DNA from: Ideonella livida
Lineage (GTDB): Bacteria; Pseudomonadota; Gammaproteobacteria; Burkholderiales; Burkholderiaceae_C
Direction: 5' to 3'
Assembly (NCBI RefSeq): GCF_010499455.1
Contig: NZ_JAAGOH010000022.1
Span: 1-64,000 of the forward strand
Length of the DNA: 64,000 nucleotides
Below the pieces are notes generated by a model. It did no database searches and was not told where the DNA came from. It saw only the letters and a list, made by a program, of their open reading frames with translations. Made by a program: the position numbers and the translations under genes. This document shows, one piece after another, positions 29,197 through 38,369 of the stretch. Within the stretch, counting starts at the first letter, position 1. Each line of letters opens with the position of its first letter.

Positions 29197-30525
29197 ATGA
29201 AGTTCAAGACCCTCGCTCAAGCCGCCCTGATCGCGGCCACCGGTCTGGCCGCCGTCGCCACCTCGCCCGCCTTTGCGCAGGCCAAGGAGCAGTTCTTCCC
29301 GGTGCTGGTCTACCGCACCGGCGCCTACGCGCCCAACGGCGTGCCCTGGGCCAACGGCTATGTGGATTACCTCAAGCTCATCAATGCCAAGGGCGGCGTC
29401 AACGGCGTGAAGATCAGCTACGAGGAATGCGAGACCGGCTACGCCACCGACCGCGGCGTGGAGTGCTACGAGCGCCTCAAGGGCAAGGGCGCCACCGTGT
29501 TCCAGCCGCTGTCCACCGGCATCACCTTCGCGCTGACCGAGAAGGCCCCTGCGGACAAGATCCCGCTGATCACCGCCGGCTACGGCCGCAGCGAGAGTGC
29601 CGACGGCAATGTGTTCAAGTGGAACTTCCCGCTGCTGGGCACCTACTGGGTGGCCGCCGATGTGCTGCTGCAGCACATCGCCAAGAAGGAAGGCGGCTGG
29701 GACAAGCTCAAGGGCAAGAAGATTGCCCTGGTCTACCACGACAGCCCCTTCGGCAAGGAGCCCATCCCCCTGGTGACCGAGCGCAGCAAGATGCACGGCT
29801 TTGACCTGCAGCTGCTGCCCGTGACCGCCCCGGGCGTGGAGCAGAAGGCCACCTGGCTGCAGGTGCGCCAGAGCCGGCCCGACTATGTGCTGCTGTGGGG
29901 CTGGGGGGTGATGAACTCCACCGCCCTGAAGGAGGCCCAGGCCACCGGCTATCCGCGCGACAAGATGTATGGCGTGTGGTGGGCCGGCGCCGAGCCTGAC
30001 GTCAAGGACGTGGCCGACGGCGCCAAGGGCTACAACGCCGTGACCATGCAACACGGCGCCGAACCCAATGCCGCCGTGGTCAAGGAGATCCTGGCCCAGA
30101 TCCACGGCAAGGGCCAGGGCACCGGGCCGAAGGAGGAGGTGGGCTCGGTGCTCTACATGCGCGGCCTGCTCTCGGCCATGCTGGCGGTGGAGGGGATGCG
30201 CCGCGCCCAGGAGAACTACGGCAAGGGCAAGGTCATCACCGGTGAGCAGATGCGCTGGGGCCTGGAGAACCTGGCGCTGGACCAGAAGAAGCTTGACGCC
30301 CTGGGCTTTGCCGGCGTGATGCGCCCGGTCTCCACCTCGTGCAAGGACCACATGGGCTCCAGCTGGGCCCGCGTGCACACCTGGGACGGGGCCAAGTGGA
30401 ACTTCACCTCCGACTGGTACCAGGCCGACGAGTCCCTGCTCAAGCCCATGGTCAAGGCCGCGGCCGACAAGTACGCCGCCGAGAAGAAGCTCGAGCGCCG
30501 CGCCGCGGCCGACTGTGGCGCCTGA
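29197..30525 (+). CDS. ABC transporter periplasmic substrate-binding protein (LivJ-like)
   Basis: Captures the substrate in the periplasm. It is 442 aa from the ATG at 29197, which has GGAGG 9 nt upstream; a Sec signal peptide ends at SPAFAQA (about 24-30). The mature protein is a type I periplasmic binding fold (peripla_BP_6) with VYRTGAYAPNGVPWANGY at the ligand side. Its clustering with two CoA ligases suggests the ligand is an organic or aromatic acid rather than leucine; this is inference. Confidence 0.88.
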   Translation: MKFKTLAQAALIAATGLAAVATSPAFAQAKEQFFPVLVYRTGAYAPNGVPWANGYVDYLKLINAKGGVNGVKISYEECETGYATDRGVECYERLKGKGATVFQPLSTGITFALTEKAPADKIPLITAGYGRSESADGNVFKWNFPLLGTYWVAADVLLQHIAKKEGGWDKLKGKKIALVYHDSPFGKEPIPLVTERSKMHGFDLQLLPVTAPGVEQKATWLQVRQSRPDYVLLWGWGVMNSTALKEAQATGYPRDKMYGVWWAGAEPDVKDVADGAKGYNAVTMQHGAEPNAAVVKEILAQIHGKGQGTGPKEEVGSVLYMRGLLSAMLAVEGMRRAQENYGKGKVITGEQMRWGLENLALDQKKLDALGFAGVMRPVSTSCKDHMGSSWARVHTWDGAKWNFTSDWYQADESLLKPMVKAAADKYAAEKKLERRAAADCGA

Positions 30526-30553
30526 AGCCGCAAGCGCCCCCCCTTTTTCCACG

Positions 30554-30575
30554 CGCCCGGCCCCTGTGCCGGGCG
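30554..30575. other. Stem-loop after the substrate-binding protein gene
   Basis: CGCCCGGC, a 6-nt loop, then GCCGGGCG: perfect 8-bp arms, followed at 30576-30593 by a second GGCCTCCCC/GGGGGCC hairpin. There is no T-run. Such stem-loops after a binding-protein gene often stabilise its mRNA and give it higher expression than the downstream ATPase gene. Confidence 0.5.
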
Positions 30576-30659
30576 GGCCTCCCCACGGGGGCCTTCACGC
30601 AGGCGCCGCGCGCGACGTCTGCCTGAACAAGAACCCTGCGCCATCAAGGACGCGAACGT

Positions 30660-31466
30660 ATGAGCAACATGCTTCTCAACGTCAACGGCATCGAAGTCAT
30701 CTACAACCACGTCATCCTGGTGCTCAAGGGCGTGAGCCTGCAGGTGCCCGAGGGCAAGGTGGTGGCCCTGCTGGGCGGCAACGGCGCGGGCAAGACCACC
30801 ACCCTGCGCGCGGTCAGCAACCTGCTGGCCGGCGAGCGCGGTGAAGTCACCAAGGGCAGCATCGAGCTGCGCGGCGAGCGCATCGAAGCCCTGTCCACCT
30901 CCGACATGGTGGAGCGCGGTGTGGTGCAGGTGATGGAAGGCCGCCACTGCTTCGCCCACCTCACCATCGAGGAGAACCTGCTCACCGGCGCCTACACCCG
31001 CCGTGACGGCAAGGCCGCCGTGGCCCAGACGCTGGAGAAGGTCTACACCTACTTCCCCCGCCTCAAGACCCGCCGCACCAGCCAGGCGGCCTACACCTCG
31101 GGCGGTGAGCAGCAGATGTGCGCCATTGGTCGCGCGCTGATGTGCAACCCCAAGATGGTGCTGCTGGACGAGCCCAGCATGGGCCTGGCCCCGCAGATCG
31201 TGGAGGAGGTGTTCGAGATCGTGAAGGACCTGAACACCAAGGAGCGCGTGACCTTCCTGCTGGCCGAGCAGAACACCAACATCGCCCTGAAGTACGCCGA
31301 CTACGGCTACATCCTGGAGAACGGCCGCATCGTCATGGACGGCGAGGCCCGTGCCCTGCGCGAGAACGAGGACGTCAAGGAGTTTTACCTGGGCATGGGC
31401 GGCGGCGACCGCAAGAGCTTCAAGGACGTCAAGAGCTACAAGCGCCGCAAGCGCTGGTTGGCTTGA
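30660..31466 (+). CDS. Branched-chain-type ABC transporter ATP-binding protein (LivF-like)
   Basis: Second ATPase of the importer. It is 268 aa with Walker A GGNGAGKTT (about 40-48), a TSGGEQQMCAIGRAL signature, Walker B MVLLDEPSMGLAP and LLAEQNTNIAL as the LivF-type switch. A Lys/Arg-rich C-terminal extension (KSFKDVKSYKRRKRW) is added to the usual length. It follows the binding-protein gene by 134 bp containing two stem-loops. Confidence 0.9.
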   Translation: MSNMLLNVNGIEVIYNHVILVLKGVSLQVPEGKVVALLGGNGAGKTTTLRAVSNLLAGERGEVTKGSIELRGERIEALSTSDMVERGVVQVMEGRHCFAHLTIEENLLTGAYTRRDGKAAVAQTLEKVYTYFPRLKTRRTSQAAYTSGGEQQMCAIGRALMCNPKMVLLDEPSMGLAPQIVEEVFEIVKDLNTKERVTFLLAEQNTNIALKYADYGYILENGRIVMDGEARALRENEDVKEFYLGMGGGDRKSFKDVKSYKRRKRWLA

Positions 31467-31498
31467 CCCTGCCTCGACCCCGCACGCTGGAGACGACG

Positions 31499-31798
31499 AT
31501 GGACGAAGACTGGGGATTCGAGCCGCCAGCGTTCAAGCCCGACGAGGCCTTGCAGCGCCTGCGGCGCGACCTGCGTGAGCTGGGCCTGACGGAGCGCGAG
31601 GGCCGCTTTGAGCGGCGCGGCAGCGCCATCGCCCGCGCGGTGGTGGACGGCGCTGCGCTGCAGGTGGCGCTGGTCAAGCGCCCGGCGCGCAGCCCGGAAT
31701 GGACCCCACAGAAGGCGCTGAAAGACAGCGCCCAGGTGCGCGACTTTGTCGCGCTGGTGAAGAAGAACCTTGCCGGCTGGAGCGACAGCGATGAGTGA
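31499..31798 (+). CDS. Small hypothetical protein in acid-CoA ligase cluster
   Basis: A 99-aa soluble protein starting at ATG 31499. It is acidic at the start (MDEDWGFEPPAFKPDEAL), then contains a helix RLRRDLRELGL and two short beta-like stretches. There are no Cys or membrane segments. I recognise no named domain. Its end overlaps the PaaK-like gene by 8 nt, so the two are translationally coupled and it probably works with the ligase, for example as a small accessory subunit. Confidence 0.7.
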   Translation: MDEDWGFEPPAFKPDEALQRLRRDLRELGLTEREGRFERRGSAIARAVVDGAALQVALVKRPARSPEWTPQKALKDSAQVRDFVALVKKNLAGWSDSDE

Positions 31799-33056
31799 TT
31801 TCTACGACGCCCTGGAGACCCGCCCGGCCGCCGCGCGCGAAGCCGCCCTCATGGCCGCCCTGCCCGGGGTGGTGGCCCAGGCCCAACGCACCACCGCCTA
31901 CGCCGAGCTGTTGGCCGGCGTGGACCCGGCGCAGGTGAGCAGCCGCACCGCGCTGGCGGCCCTGCCCGTGGTGCGCAAGCACGAACTGCTGGAACGCCAG
32001 CAGGCCGCCCGGGCCGCCGGCGGCGACCCCTTCGGCGGTTTTGCCGCCATCGGCTGGACCGGCCTGCACCACCCGCGCGGCGCACGCCGCGTGTTCCAGA
32101 GCCCCGGCCCGATCTACGAACCCGAGGGCGAGGGCACCGACTACTGGCGCATGGCCCGCGCCCTGTACGCCGCCGGCCTGCGCGCAGGTGATCTGGCGCA
32201 CTGCAGCTTCAGCTATCACCTGACCCCCGCCGGCTCGATGATGGAAAGTGGCGCGCATGCCATCGGCTGCACCACCTTTGCCGGCGGCGTGGGCAACACC
32301 GAGCTGCAGCTGCAGGCGGTGGCCGAACTGCGGCCCCAGGCCTACATCGGCACCCCCAGCTTCCTGAAGATCTTGGTGGAAAAGGCGGCGGAAGGCGGCA
32401 CCGCCCTCGGCAGCCTGCGCAAGGCCTTGGTCTCGGGCGAAGCCTTCCCGCCCTCGCTGCGCGACTGGCTGGCCGAGCGCGGCATTGCCGCCTACCAGTG
32501 CTACGCCACCGCCGACCTGGGCCTCATCGCCTATGAAACCACCGCCCGTCAGGGCCTGGTGCTGGACGAGGGCGTGATCGTGGAGATCGTGCGCCCCGGC
32601 ACCGGCGACCCGGTGCCCGAGGGCGAGGTGGGCGAGCTGGTGGTCACCACCCTCAACCCCGACTACCCGCTGGTGCGCTTTGGCACCGGCGACCTCTCCG
32701 CCGTGCTGCCTGGCCCCTGCCCCACCGGCCGCAGCAACGGCCGCATCAAGGGCTGGATGGGCCGCGCCGACCAGACCGCCAAGGTGCGCGGCATGTTCGT
32801 GCACCCCAGCCAGGTGGCCGAGGTGCTGCGCCGCTTCCCCGAGGCGCTCAAGGCCCGCCTGGTGGTGGAAGGTGAAATGGCCACCGACCGCATGACCCTG
32901 AAAGTGGAAGCCGCCACCCAGCCCGACGGCCTGGCCGCCCGCATCGCCGACGCCGTGCGCGACGTGACCAAGCTGCGCGCCGAGGTGCAGCTGCTGGCCC
33001 CGGGCAGCCTGCCCAACGATGGCAAGGTGATTGAGGACGCGCGCAGCTACCAATGA
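31791..33056 (+). CDS. Phenylacetate-CoA ligase-like enzyme (PaaK family)
   Basis: AMP-forming ligase that attaches CoA to an aryl or related acid. The 421-aa length is typical of PaaK. Visible family features are SYHLTPAGSMMESGAHAIGC, a CTTFAGGVGNTELQLQ segment, YIGTPSFLKIL, CYATADLGLIAYET in place of the usual YGxSE region, and the C-terminal GRADQTAKVRGMFVHPSQV. It is the last gene of the cluster, which thus contains two different acyl-CoA-forming enzymes. The exact acid is unknown. Confidence 0.85.
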   Translation: MSDFYDALETRPAAAREAALMAALPGVVAQAQRTTAYAELLAGVDPAQVSSRTALAALPVVRKHELLERQQAARAAGGDPFGGFAAIGWTGLHHPRGARRVFQSPGPIYEPEGEGTDYWRMARALYAAGLRAGDLAHCSFSYHLTPAGSMMESGAHAIGCTTFAGGVGNTELQLQAVAELRPQAYIGTPSFLKILVEKAAEGGTALGSLRKALVSGEAFPPSLRDWLAERGIAAYQCYATADLGLIAYETTARQGLVLDEGVIVEIVRPGTGDPVPEGEVGELVVTTLNPDYPLVRFGTGDLSAVLPGPCPTGRSNGRIKGWMGRADQTAKVRGMFVHPSQVAEVLRRFPEALKARLVVEGEMATDRMTLKVEAATQPDGLAARIADAVRDVTKLRAEVQLLAPGSLPNDGKVIEDARSYQ

Positions 33057-33111
33057 CCTGGCCGGGCGGCCCGCGCGAAGGCGTACCGTCGCCCCGGCCG
33101 CCGGCGCGGGC

Positions 33112-33546
33112 TCAGGCCGATGGTGCGTCCTCGTACAGCTCCAGCGGCAGCCCGTCCGGGTCGGCAAAGAAGGTGAAACGCCGGCCGGTGAACTCGTCCA
33201 CCCGCAGGGGCTCCACCGCCACGCCCTGGCCCTGCAACCAGGCGGCCAGGGCCGCCACATCCGCCACGCAGAAGGCCAGGTGGCGCAGGCCACAGGCTTC
33301 GGGCCGGCTGGGGCGCGGCGGGGGCGAGGGGAAGCTGAACAGCTCCAGTTGGCCGCCGTCGGGCAGCGCCAGGTCCAGCTTCCACGACTGGCGCTCGGCG
33401 CGGAAGTGTTCGCCCACCACGGCCAGGCCCAGCAGGTCCACGTAAAAGCGCCGTGAGGCGGCGTAGTCCGAGACGATGAGCGCCACATGGTGGAGGGCGC
33501 GCAGGGGGCTGGGACGGGAGGTGGCGGCGGCGGGGGTGACGGTCAT
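33112..33546 (-). CDS. VOC family protein, YaeR/GloA2-like
   Basis: Glyoxalase/dioxygenase-fold protein of 144 aa with two beta-alpha-beta-beta-beta modules: RALHHVALIVSDYAASRRFY at the start and GLRHLAFCVADVAALAAWL in the second half. The metal-ligand pattern His...Glu (LELFSF), His, Glu (LPLELYE) is present. This resembles YaeR/SMU1112c-type proteins of unknown substrate. It diverges from the methyltransferase gene. Confidence 0.8.
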   Translation of the reverse strand: MTVTPAAATSRPSPLRALHHVALIVSDYAASRRFYVDLLGLAVVGEHFRAERQSWKLDLALPDGGQLELFSFPSPPPRPSRPEACGLRHLAFCVADVAALAAWLQGQGVAVEPLRVDEFTGRRFTFFADPDGLPLELYEDAPSA

Positions 33547-33604
33547 GCGGCCTCAGGCGAGTCGGACAATGCGCCGGATTCTGGCTTTCCCCCACCTGCC
33601 TGCC

Positions 33605-34225
33605 ATGTCCGCCTTCTGGAACGAACGCTTCGCCGCCCCCGGCTTCAAGTACGGCACCGCCCCCAATGCCTTCTTACGCGCCCAGGCGCCGGCCCTGCTG
33701 CCGCCCGGCGCCCAGGTGCTGGTGCCCGGCGATGGCGAGGGTCGCAACGGCGTGTGGCTGGCCGCACAGGGCCATCAGGTGCTGGCGGTGGACGCATCAG
33801 ACGTGGGCCTGGCCAAGGCCAGCCAGCTCGCCGCTGCGCAAGGCTGCGCCACGCACTACGCCACCCAGGTGGCGGACTTGGCGCAGTGGGCACCCGTCCC
33901 CGACACCTGGGATGCGGTGGTGCTGGTTTACACCCACCTGCCGTCCAGCTTCCGCCAGCAGGCGCACCGCGCGCTGGCGCAGGGCCTCAAGCCCGGTGGC
34001 GTGCTGCTGCTGGAGGCCTTCCACCCCACACAGTGGACCGAGCTGCAGGGCGCCAGCGGCGGCCCGCGCGAGGTGGACATGCTCTACCCGCTGGCCACGC
34101 TGCAGGCCGACTTCAGCGACCTGCTGGAGGAACTGCACGGCGAGGAGACCGAGACCACGCTGGACGAGGGCCCCGGCCACCAAGGCCTGGCGCGGGTGAC
34201 GCGTTGGGTGGGGCGGCGGCGTTGA
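33605..34225 (+). CDS. Class I SAM-dependent methyltransferase
   Basis: A 206-aa methyltransferase, start MSAFWNERFAAP at 33605. Motif I is VLVPGDGEGRNGVWLAAQG with the acidic end of strand 2 in VLAVDAS; post-I and motif II regions follow (WDAVVLVYTHLP). It resembles TehB/UbiE-like small-molecule methyltransferases, including YP-type proteins starting with W-(N/D)-x-R-(F/Y). The substrate is not predictable. Confidence 0.8.
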   Translation: MSAFWNERFAAPGFKYGTAPNAFLRAQAPALLPPGAQVLVPGDGEGRNGVWLAAQGHQVLAVDASDVGLAKASQLAAAQGCATHYATQVADLAQWAPVPDTWDAVVLVYTHLPSSFRQQAHRALAQGLKPGGVLLLEAFHPTQWTELQGASGGPREVDMLYPLATLQADFSDLLEELHGEETETTLDEGPGHQGLARVTRWVGRRR

Positions 34226-34259
34226 GCGGCACCGTTGAGCGGCACCGGAAGGGTGCGCC

Positions 34260-35087
34260 TCAGCGGTTGGCCAGAAAGCCCTCGGTGGCGCGGTAGAGGT
34301 CGTCCTTCAGGCGCATCAGGGTGGCGCGGCCCAGCTCAAAGGCGTTGCGTTCGAGCTGCAGCAGGGTGTCGGGCGCGTCCAGGGCGCTGACCGAGAGCTG
34401 CGAAGGCCGGCCGACCGAGGAGAAGTAGTCGAAGAACTTGAAGTCGGCCCCTCCGTGCAGGGTCTCGCCGCGCAGCCAGACATTGGGCACGCCCAGGGCG
34501 TCGCTCATCACCAGACCGTGCAGGCTCTGGCTGATGACCATGCCGGACTGGCTGATCATCTGGCAGGCGGCGTCCAGGTCGGCCGTGCGCATGTCCAGGA
34601 TGGCGGCGCCGGGGTGGCGGGCCACAAAGGCCTGGTAGCGCGGGTCCTGGATGCGGCTGTGGTGGGGAATGAGCAGATAGGGGCGCACGCGGCGGGTGCT
34701 GGGCCGCACCGCATCGCCGGTGAGCAGCCCCAGGTCGCCCATCACCCCGGCTTGCGGGTTGTCCGGGTCGAGCTTGGCATGCGAGAGCGCGCCGCGCACA
34801 AAGTGCACCTTGACCTTGGTCTTGGCCGGCACGTCCATGCGCCGGCCGTGCATGAAGCCCGAGCCCAGCACGTGCAGCGGGGTGCTGCGCTTGTCCAGCA
34901 GGCCGCTCTTGACCGGCCAGCCCAGGATGGAGCCCACCGAGATGGCCTCGCACTGCTGCATGCCCGCAAACGCCACGCGGAGCTTGAAGAGCCGCTCAAA
35001 GAGCAGCGGCCCCAGTTCGTCGCCCAGGTTGGGCACCCCGTCGTTGCCCTTCCACCAGAAGAGCTTGAGAGTCTTGGATTTCGCCAT
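34260..35087 (-). CDS. Polysaccharide pyruvyl transferase family protein
   Basis: Predicted to transfer a pyruvyl ketal to a surface polysaccharide sugar (WcaK/CsaB fold). It is 275 aa from ATG 35087. Features: [20 protein letters not shown] at the N-terminus, [29 protein letters not shown], and the C-terminal [16 protein letters not shown]. These are characteristic of this family. No other polysaccharide gene is adjacent. Confidence 0.82.
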   Translation of the reverse strand: MAKSKTLKLFWWKGNDGVPNLGDELGPLLFERLFKLRVAFAGMQQCEAISVGSILGWPVKSGLLDKRSTPLHVLGSGFMHGRRMDVPAKTKVKVHFVRGALSHAKLDPDNPQAGVMGDLGLLTGDAVRPSTRRVRPYLLIPHHSRIQDPRYQAFVARHPGAAILDMRTADLDAACQMISQSGMVISQSLHGLVMSDALGVPNVWLRGETLHGGADFKFFDYFSSVGRPSQLSVSALDAPDTLLQLERNAFELGRATLMRLKDDLYRATEGFLANR

Positions 35088-35152
35088 GCCGGGCAGTATG
35101 CCGGGCGGCAGGAAACTTCCAGCAACAACCGGGGGGCATCCCCCTTGACCGA

Positions 35153-36544
35153 TCAGCACTCCACGATGTTGACGGCCAGGCCGCCGCGGGCGGTTTCTTT
35201 GTACTTGGTGAGCATGTCGGCGCCGGTCTCGCGCATGGTCTTGATGACCTTGTCCAGGCTCACATAGTGGCTGCCGTCGCCGCGCAGCGCCATGCGCGCG
35301 GCGTTGATGGCCTTGACCGAGGCGATGGCGTTGCGCTCGATGCAGGGGATCTGCACCAGGCCGCCCACGGGGTCGCAGGTCAGGCCCAGGTGGTGCTCCA
35401 TGCCGATCTCGGCGGCGTTCTCCACCTGCTCGGGGGTGCCGCCCAGCACGGCGCACAGGGCCCCGGCGGCCATGGAGCAGGCCACGCCCACCTCACCCTG
35501 ACAGCCCACCTCGGCGCCGGAGATGCTGGCGTTTTCTTTGTAGAGCAGACCGATGGCGCCGGCGGTGAGCAGAAAGTCCACCACGCCGGCCGGTGTGGCG
35601 CCGTGCACAAAGGTCCAGTAGTAATGCAGCACGGCGGGCACGATGCCGGCCGCGCCGTTGGTGGGCGCGGTCACCACGCGGCCGCCGGCGGCGTTCTCCT
35701 CGTTGACCGCCAGGGCATAGAGGTTGACCCAATCCAGCACTTGCAGCGGGTCGCGCAGGGCCTTCTCGGGATGGGCACAGAGTTGGCGGTGCAGCTCGGG
35801 CGCGCGGCGCTTGACCTTGAAGCCGCCGGGCAGCGTGCCCTCGGTGGCGCAACCGCGTTGCACGCAGGCCTGCATCACGGCCCAGATGCGCAGCAGGCCG
35901 GCGTCGATGGCGGCGTCGTCGTGCCAGTGGCGCTCGTTCACGCGCATCACCCCGGCAATGCTCAAGCCCTCGCGCTGGCACAGCGCCAGGAGTTCGGCCC
36001 CGCTGTGGAAAGGCAGGGGCAGCACGGTGGCGTCCGGGGCGATGCGCTGGGCGCGCGCGCCGTCGGCCATCACCTCCTCACTCAGCACAAAGCCGCCACC
36101 CACCGAGTAGTAGCAGCGCTCGGCCAGGCGGGCGCCCACCGCGTCAAAGGCCGAGAAGCGCATGCCGTTGGCGTGCAGCGGCAGGCTCTCGCGCCGGTGC
36201 ATCACCAGGTCGGTCTTCTCCACAAAGGCCACCGGGTGGGTGCCCAGCAGCGGCAGTTGGCCGGTGGCGCGCACCTGGGCCAGGCGCGGGGCGATGGTCT
36301 CCACCGCCACGGTGTCGGGCTCCTCACCCAGCCAGCCCAGCAGCACGGCGGTGTCGCTGCCGTGGCCCTTGCCGGTGGCGCCCAGCGAGCCGTACAGATC
36401 GGCCTGCACGCGGGCCACTTGCGGCAACAGGCCGTCGGCCGCCAGCCGGCGGGTGAACAGGGCCGCAGCGCGCATGGGCCCCACGGTGTGCGAGCTGGAG
36501 GGCCCGATGCCGATCTTGAACAGGTCGAAGACAGAAATGGCCAT
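35153..36544 (-). CDS. sdaA: L-serine dehydratase
   Basis: Iron-sulfur L-serine ammonia-lyase converting serine to pyruvate and ammonia. It is 463 aa from ATG 36544 as a single chain: beta domain with [21 protein letters not shown] first, then alpha domain with [38 protein letters not shown] and the [22 protein letters not shown] region carrying cluster cysteines. The in-frame extension upstream lacks homology and is rejected. Confidence 0.93.
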   Translation of the reverse strand: MAISVFDLFKIGIGPSSSHTVGPMRAAALFTRRLAADGLLPQVARVQADLYGSLGATGKGHGSDTAVLLGWLGEEPDTVAVETIAPRLAQVRATGQLPLLGTHPVAFVEKTDLVMHRRESLPLHANGMRFSAFDAVGARLAERCYYSVGGGFVLSEEVMADGARAQRIAPDATVLPLPFHSGAELLALCQREGLSIAGVMRVNERHWHDDAAIDAGLLRIWAVMQACVQRGCATEGTLPGGFKVKRRAPELHRQLCAHPEKALRDPLQVLDWVNLYALAVNEENAAGGRVVTAPTNGAAGIVPAVLHYYWTFVHGATPAGVVDFLLTAGAIGLLYKENASISGAEVGCQGEVGVACSMAAGALCAVLGGTPEQVENAAEIGMEHHLGLTCDPVGGLVQIPCIERNAIASVKAINAARMALRGDGSHYVSLDKVIKTMRETGADMLTKYKETARGGLAVNIVEC

Positions 36545-36779
36545 GGCATGCGGTCTGGACGCGCGCGGCGCCAAACGGATGAGGGTCTGGACGGAAAGGC
36601 GTGCCGGCCCACCCCGTACGGCACCGGGCCGGCGTGCGCCCCCAGTGTGGAGCGCCTGCGCAACCCAGGCAGACGGTGAAGACCCGCAGGCCGCGGGCCC
36701 GGTGCCCTGCAAACCCCGGGCCCGGCCAAGGCCGGCCGGCGCAGGCACACTGCGGCCTGCCCCTTCTTCCGACGCCACC

Positions 36780-37739
36780 ATGAACCTGCTCTTCGTCGCC
36801 GACCCCCTGGACAGCTTCAAGATCCACAAGGACACCACCTTCGCCATGATGCGCGAGGCCGCCCGCCGCGGGCACCGCCTGTTTGCCTGCGAGGCCGGCA
36901 GCCTGCACTGGCAGCGCGGCACCCCGGTGAGCGCCCGGGTGCAGGAGATCACCCTCACCGGCAAGAGCGGCTATGGCGTGCACGACTGGTACACCGTGGT
37001 GGCCGAGGCCGTGCGCCCGCTGGCCGACTTTGACGCCACGCTGATGCGCAAAGACCCGCCCTTTGACAGCGAATACTTCTACGCCACCCACCTGCTGCAG
37101 CGGGCTGAGACCGAAGGCGCCCGCGTCTTCAACAGCCCGCAGGCGCTGCGCGACCACCCGGAGAAGCTCGCCATCCTGGAGTTCCCCGAGTTCATCGCGC
37201 CCACCCTGGTCACGCGCAGCGCGGCCGACGTGCGGGCCTTCCATGCCGAGCACCGCGACATCATCTTGAAGCCCCTGGACGGCATGGGCGGCATGGGCAT
37301 CTTCCGCGTCAAGGACGACGGCCTGAACCTGGGCGCCATCCTGGAGAGCCTGACGCGCGACGGCGCCCAGACCCTCATGGTGCAGCGCTACCTGCCCGAG
37401 ATCGTGGACGGCGACAAACGCGTGCTGGTGATTGGCGGGCAGGTGGTGCCCTTCTGCCTGGCGCGCATTCCGCAGGGTGGCGAGGTGCGCGGCAACCTGG
37501 CCGCCGGTGGCAAGGGCGTGGCCCAGCCCATCAGCGCGCGCGACCGCGAGATTGCCGCCGCCATCGGCCCCAAGCTGGCCGCCCGTGGCCTGCTGCTCAT
37601 CGGCCTGGACGTCATCGGCAGCACCCTCACCGAGATCAACGTCACCAGCCCCACCTGCTTCCAGGAAATCTTTGACCAGACCGGCTGCGACGTGGCGGCG
37701 CTGTTTGTGGACGCGCTGGAGGCGGCGCTGCGCGCCTGA
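36780..37739 (+). CDS. gshB: Glutathione synthetase
   Basis: ATP-grasp enzyme making glutathione from gamma-glutamylcysteine and glycine. It is 319 aa, the usual length, from ATG 36780. Motifs: [52 protein letters not shown] (ATP-grasp loop) and [12 protein letters not shown]. It diverges from sdaA with a 235-bp region holding only a GC-rich GCCGGCCC/GGGCCGGC inverted repeat. Confidence 0.95.
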   Translation: MNLLFVADPLDSFKIHKDTTFAMMREAARRGHRLFACEAGSLHWQRGTPVSARVQEITLTGKSGYGVHDWYTVVAEAVRPLADFDATLMRKDPPFDSEYFYATHLLQRAETEGARVFNSPQALRDHPEKLAILEFPEFIAPTLVTRSAADVRAFHAEHRDIILKPLDGMGGMGIFRVKDDGLNLGAILESLTRDGAQTLMVQRYLPEIVDGDKRVLVIGGQVVPFCLARIPQGGEVRGNLAAGGKGVAQPISARDREIAAAIGPKLAARGLLLIGLDVIGSTLTEINVTSPTCFQEIFDQTGCDVAALFVDALEAALRA

Positions 37740-38369
37740 TCAGGCGGGCGGGTCCAGCCACCCCAGCGCCTGCAGCTTGCCAATGAGCTGCGCCACATTG
37801 CGGGTCTGCAGCTTGCGCATCAGGTTCTCGCGGTGCTTGTCCACCGTCTTGGGTGAGAGGTGAAGCAGCTCGCCCATGGTGGCGTTGCTGTGGCCCTCGC
37901 AGACCAGGCGGGCGATCTGCAGCTCACGGGGGGTGAGCTGCACCTGCACCTCGGCCACACGCTCCATCACCTCGGGCGGGCGCACGGTGATGCCCTGCAT
38001 CACGGCCTGCAGGTGGCCCAGCAGGGCCGCCCCGCCCATCTCCTTGAGCAGCAGGCCGTCGGCGCCGGCCAGGTCGGCCTGCTGCAGCACCACGCCCGAG
38101 CCCGAACCGGTGAGCAGCACCACCTTCAGGCGCGGGTCGCGCTGCTTGAGGTAGCGGATCAGGGCATGCACATCGCCCCCGGGCATGTGAAAGTCCAGCA
38201 GCACCAGATCCGGCGCCAGCGCCTGCACCTGGGGCAGCACCGCGTCGACGGACGCCACTTCCCCCACCACCGTCCAGCCAGGCTGGCTGGCCAGGAACAG
38301 CCGCAGCCCCTCGCGGAAAATCGCGTGGTCGTCGGCCAGCAACAAGCGGGTGGGGGTGAGCAGGTTCAT
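37740..38369 (-). CDS. LuxR/NarL-type response regulator
   Basis: Two-component regulator of 209 aa: receiver domain with acidic pair DD (13-14), phospho-acceptor Asp59 in LLDFHMPGG and a Lys in LLLKEM, then a C-terminal LuxR helix-turn-helix (LTPRELQIARLV...LSPKTVDKHRENL). It is convergent with gshB, and its start codon overlaps that of the divergent histidine kinase, its likely partner. Confidence 0.9.
   Translation of the reverse strand: MNLLTPTRLLLADDHAIFREGLRLFLASQPGWTVVGEVASVDAVLPQVQALAPDLVLLDFHMPGGDVHALIRYLKQRDPRLKVVLLTGSGSGVVLQQADLAGADGLLLKEMGGAALLGHLQAVMQGITVRPPEVMERVAEVQVQLTPRELQIARLVCEGHSNATMGELLHLSPKTVDKHRENLMRKLQTRNVAQLIGKLQALGWLDPPA

Noticed and set aside
26710-30552. Very long antisense open frame opposite the liv genes
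   Set aside because: It is a shadow of high-GC third-position bias in the real rightward genes. The translated protein is His/Gln/Gly-rich low complexity with no domain, while the plus strand carries clear transporter motifs.
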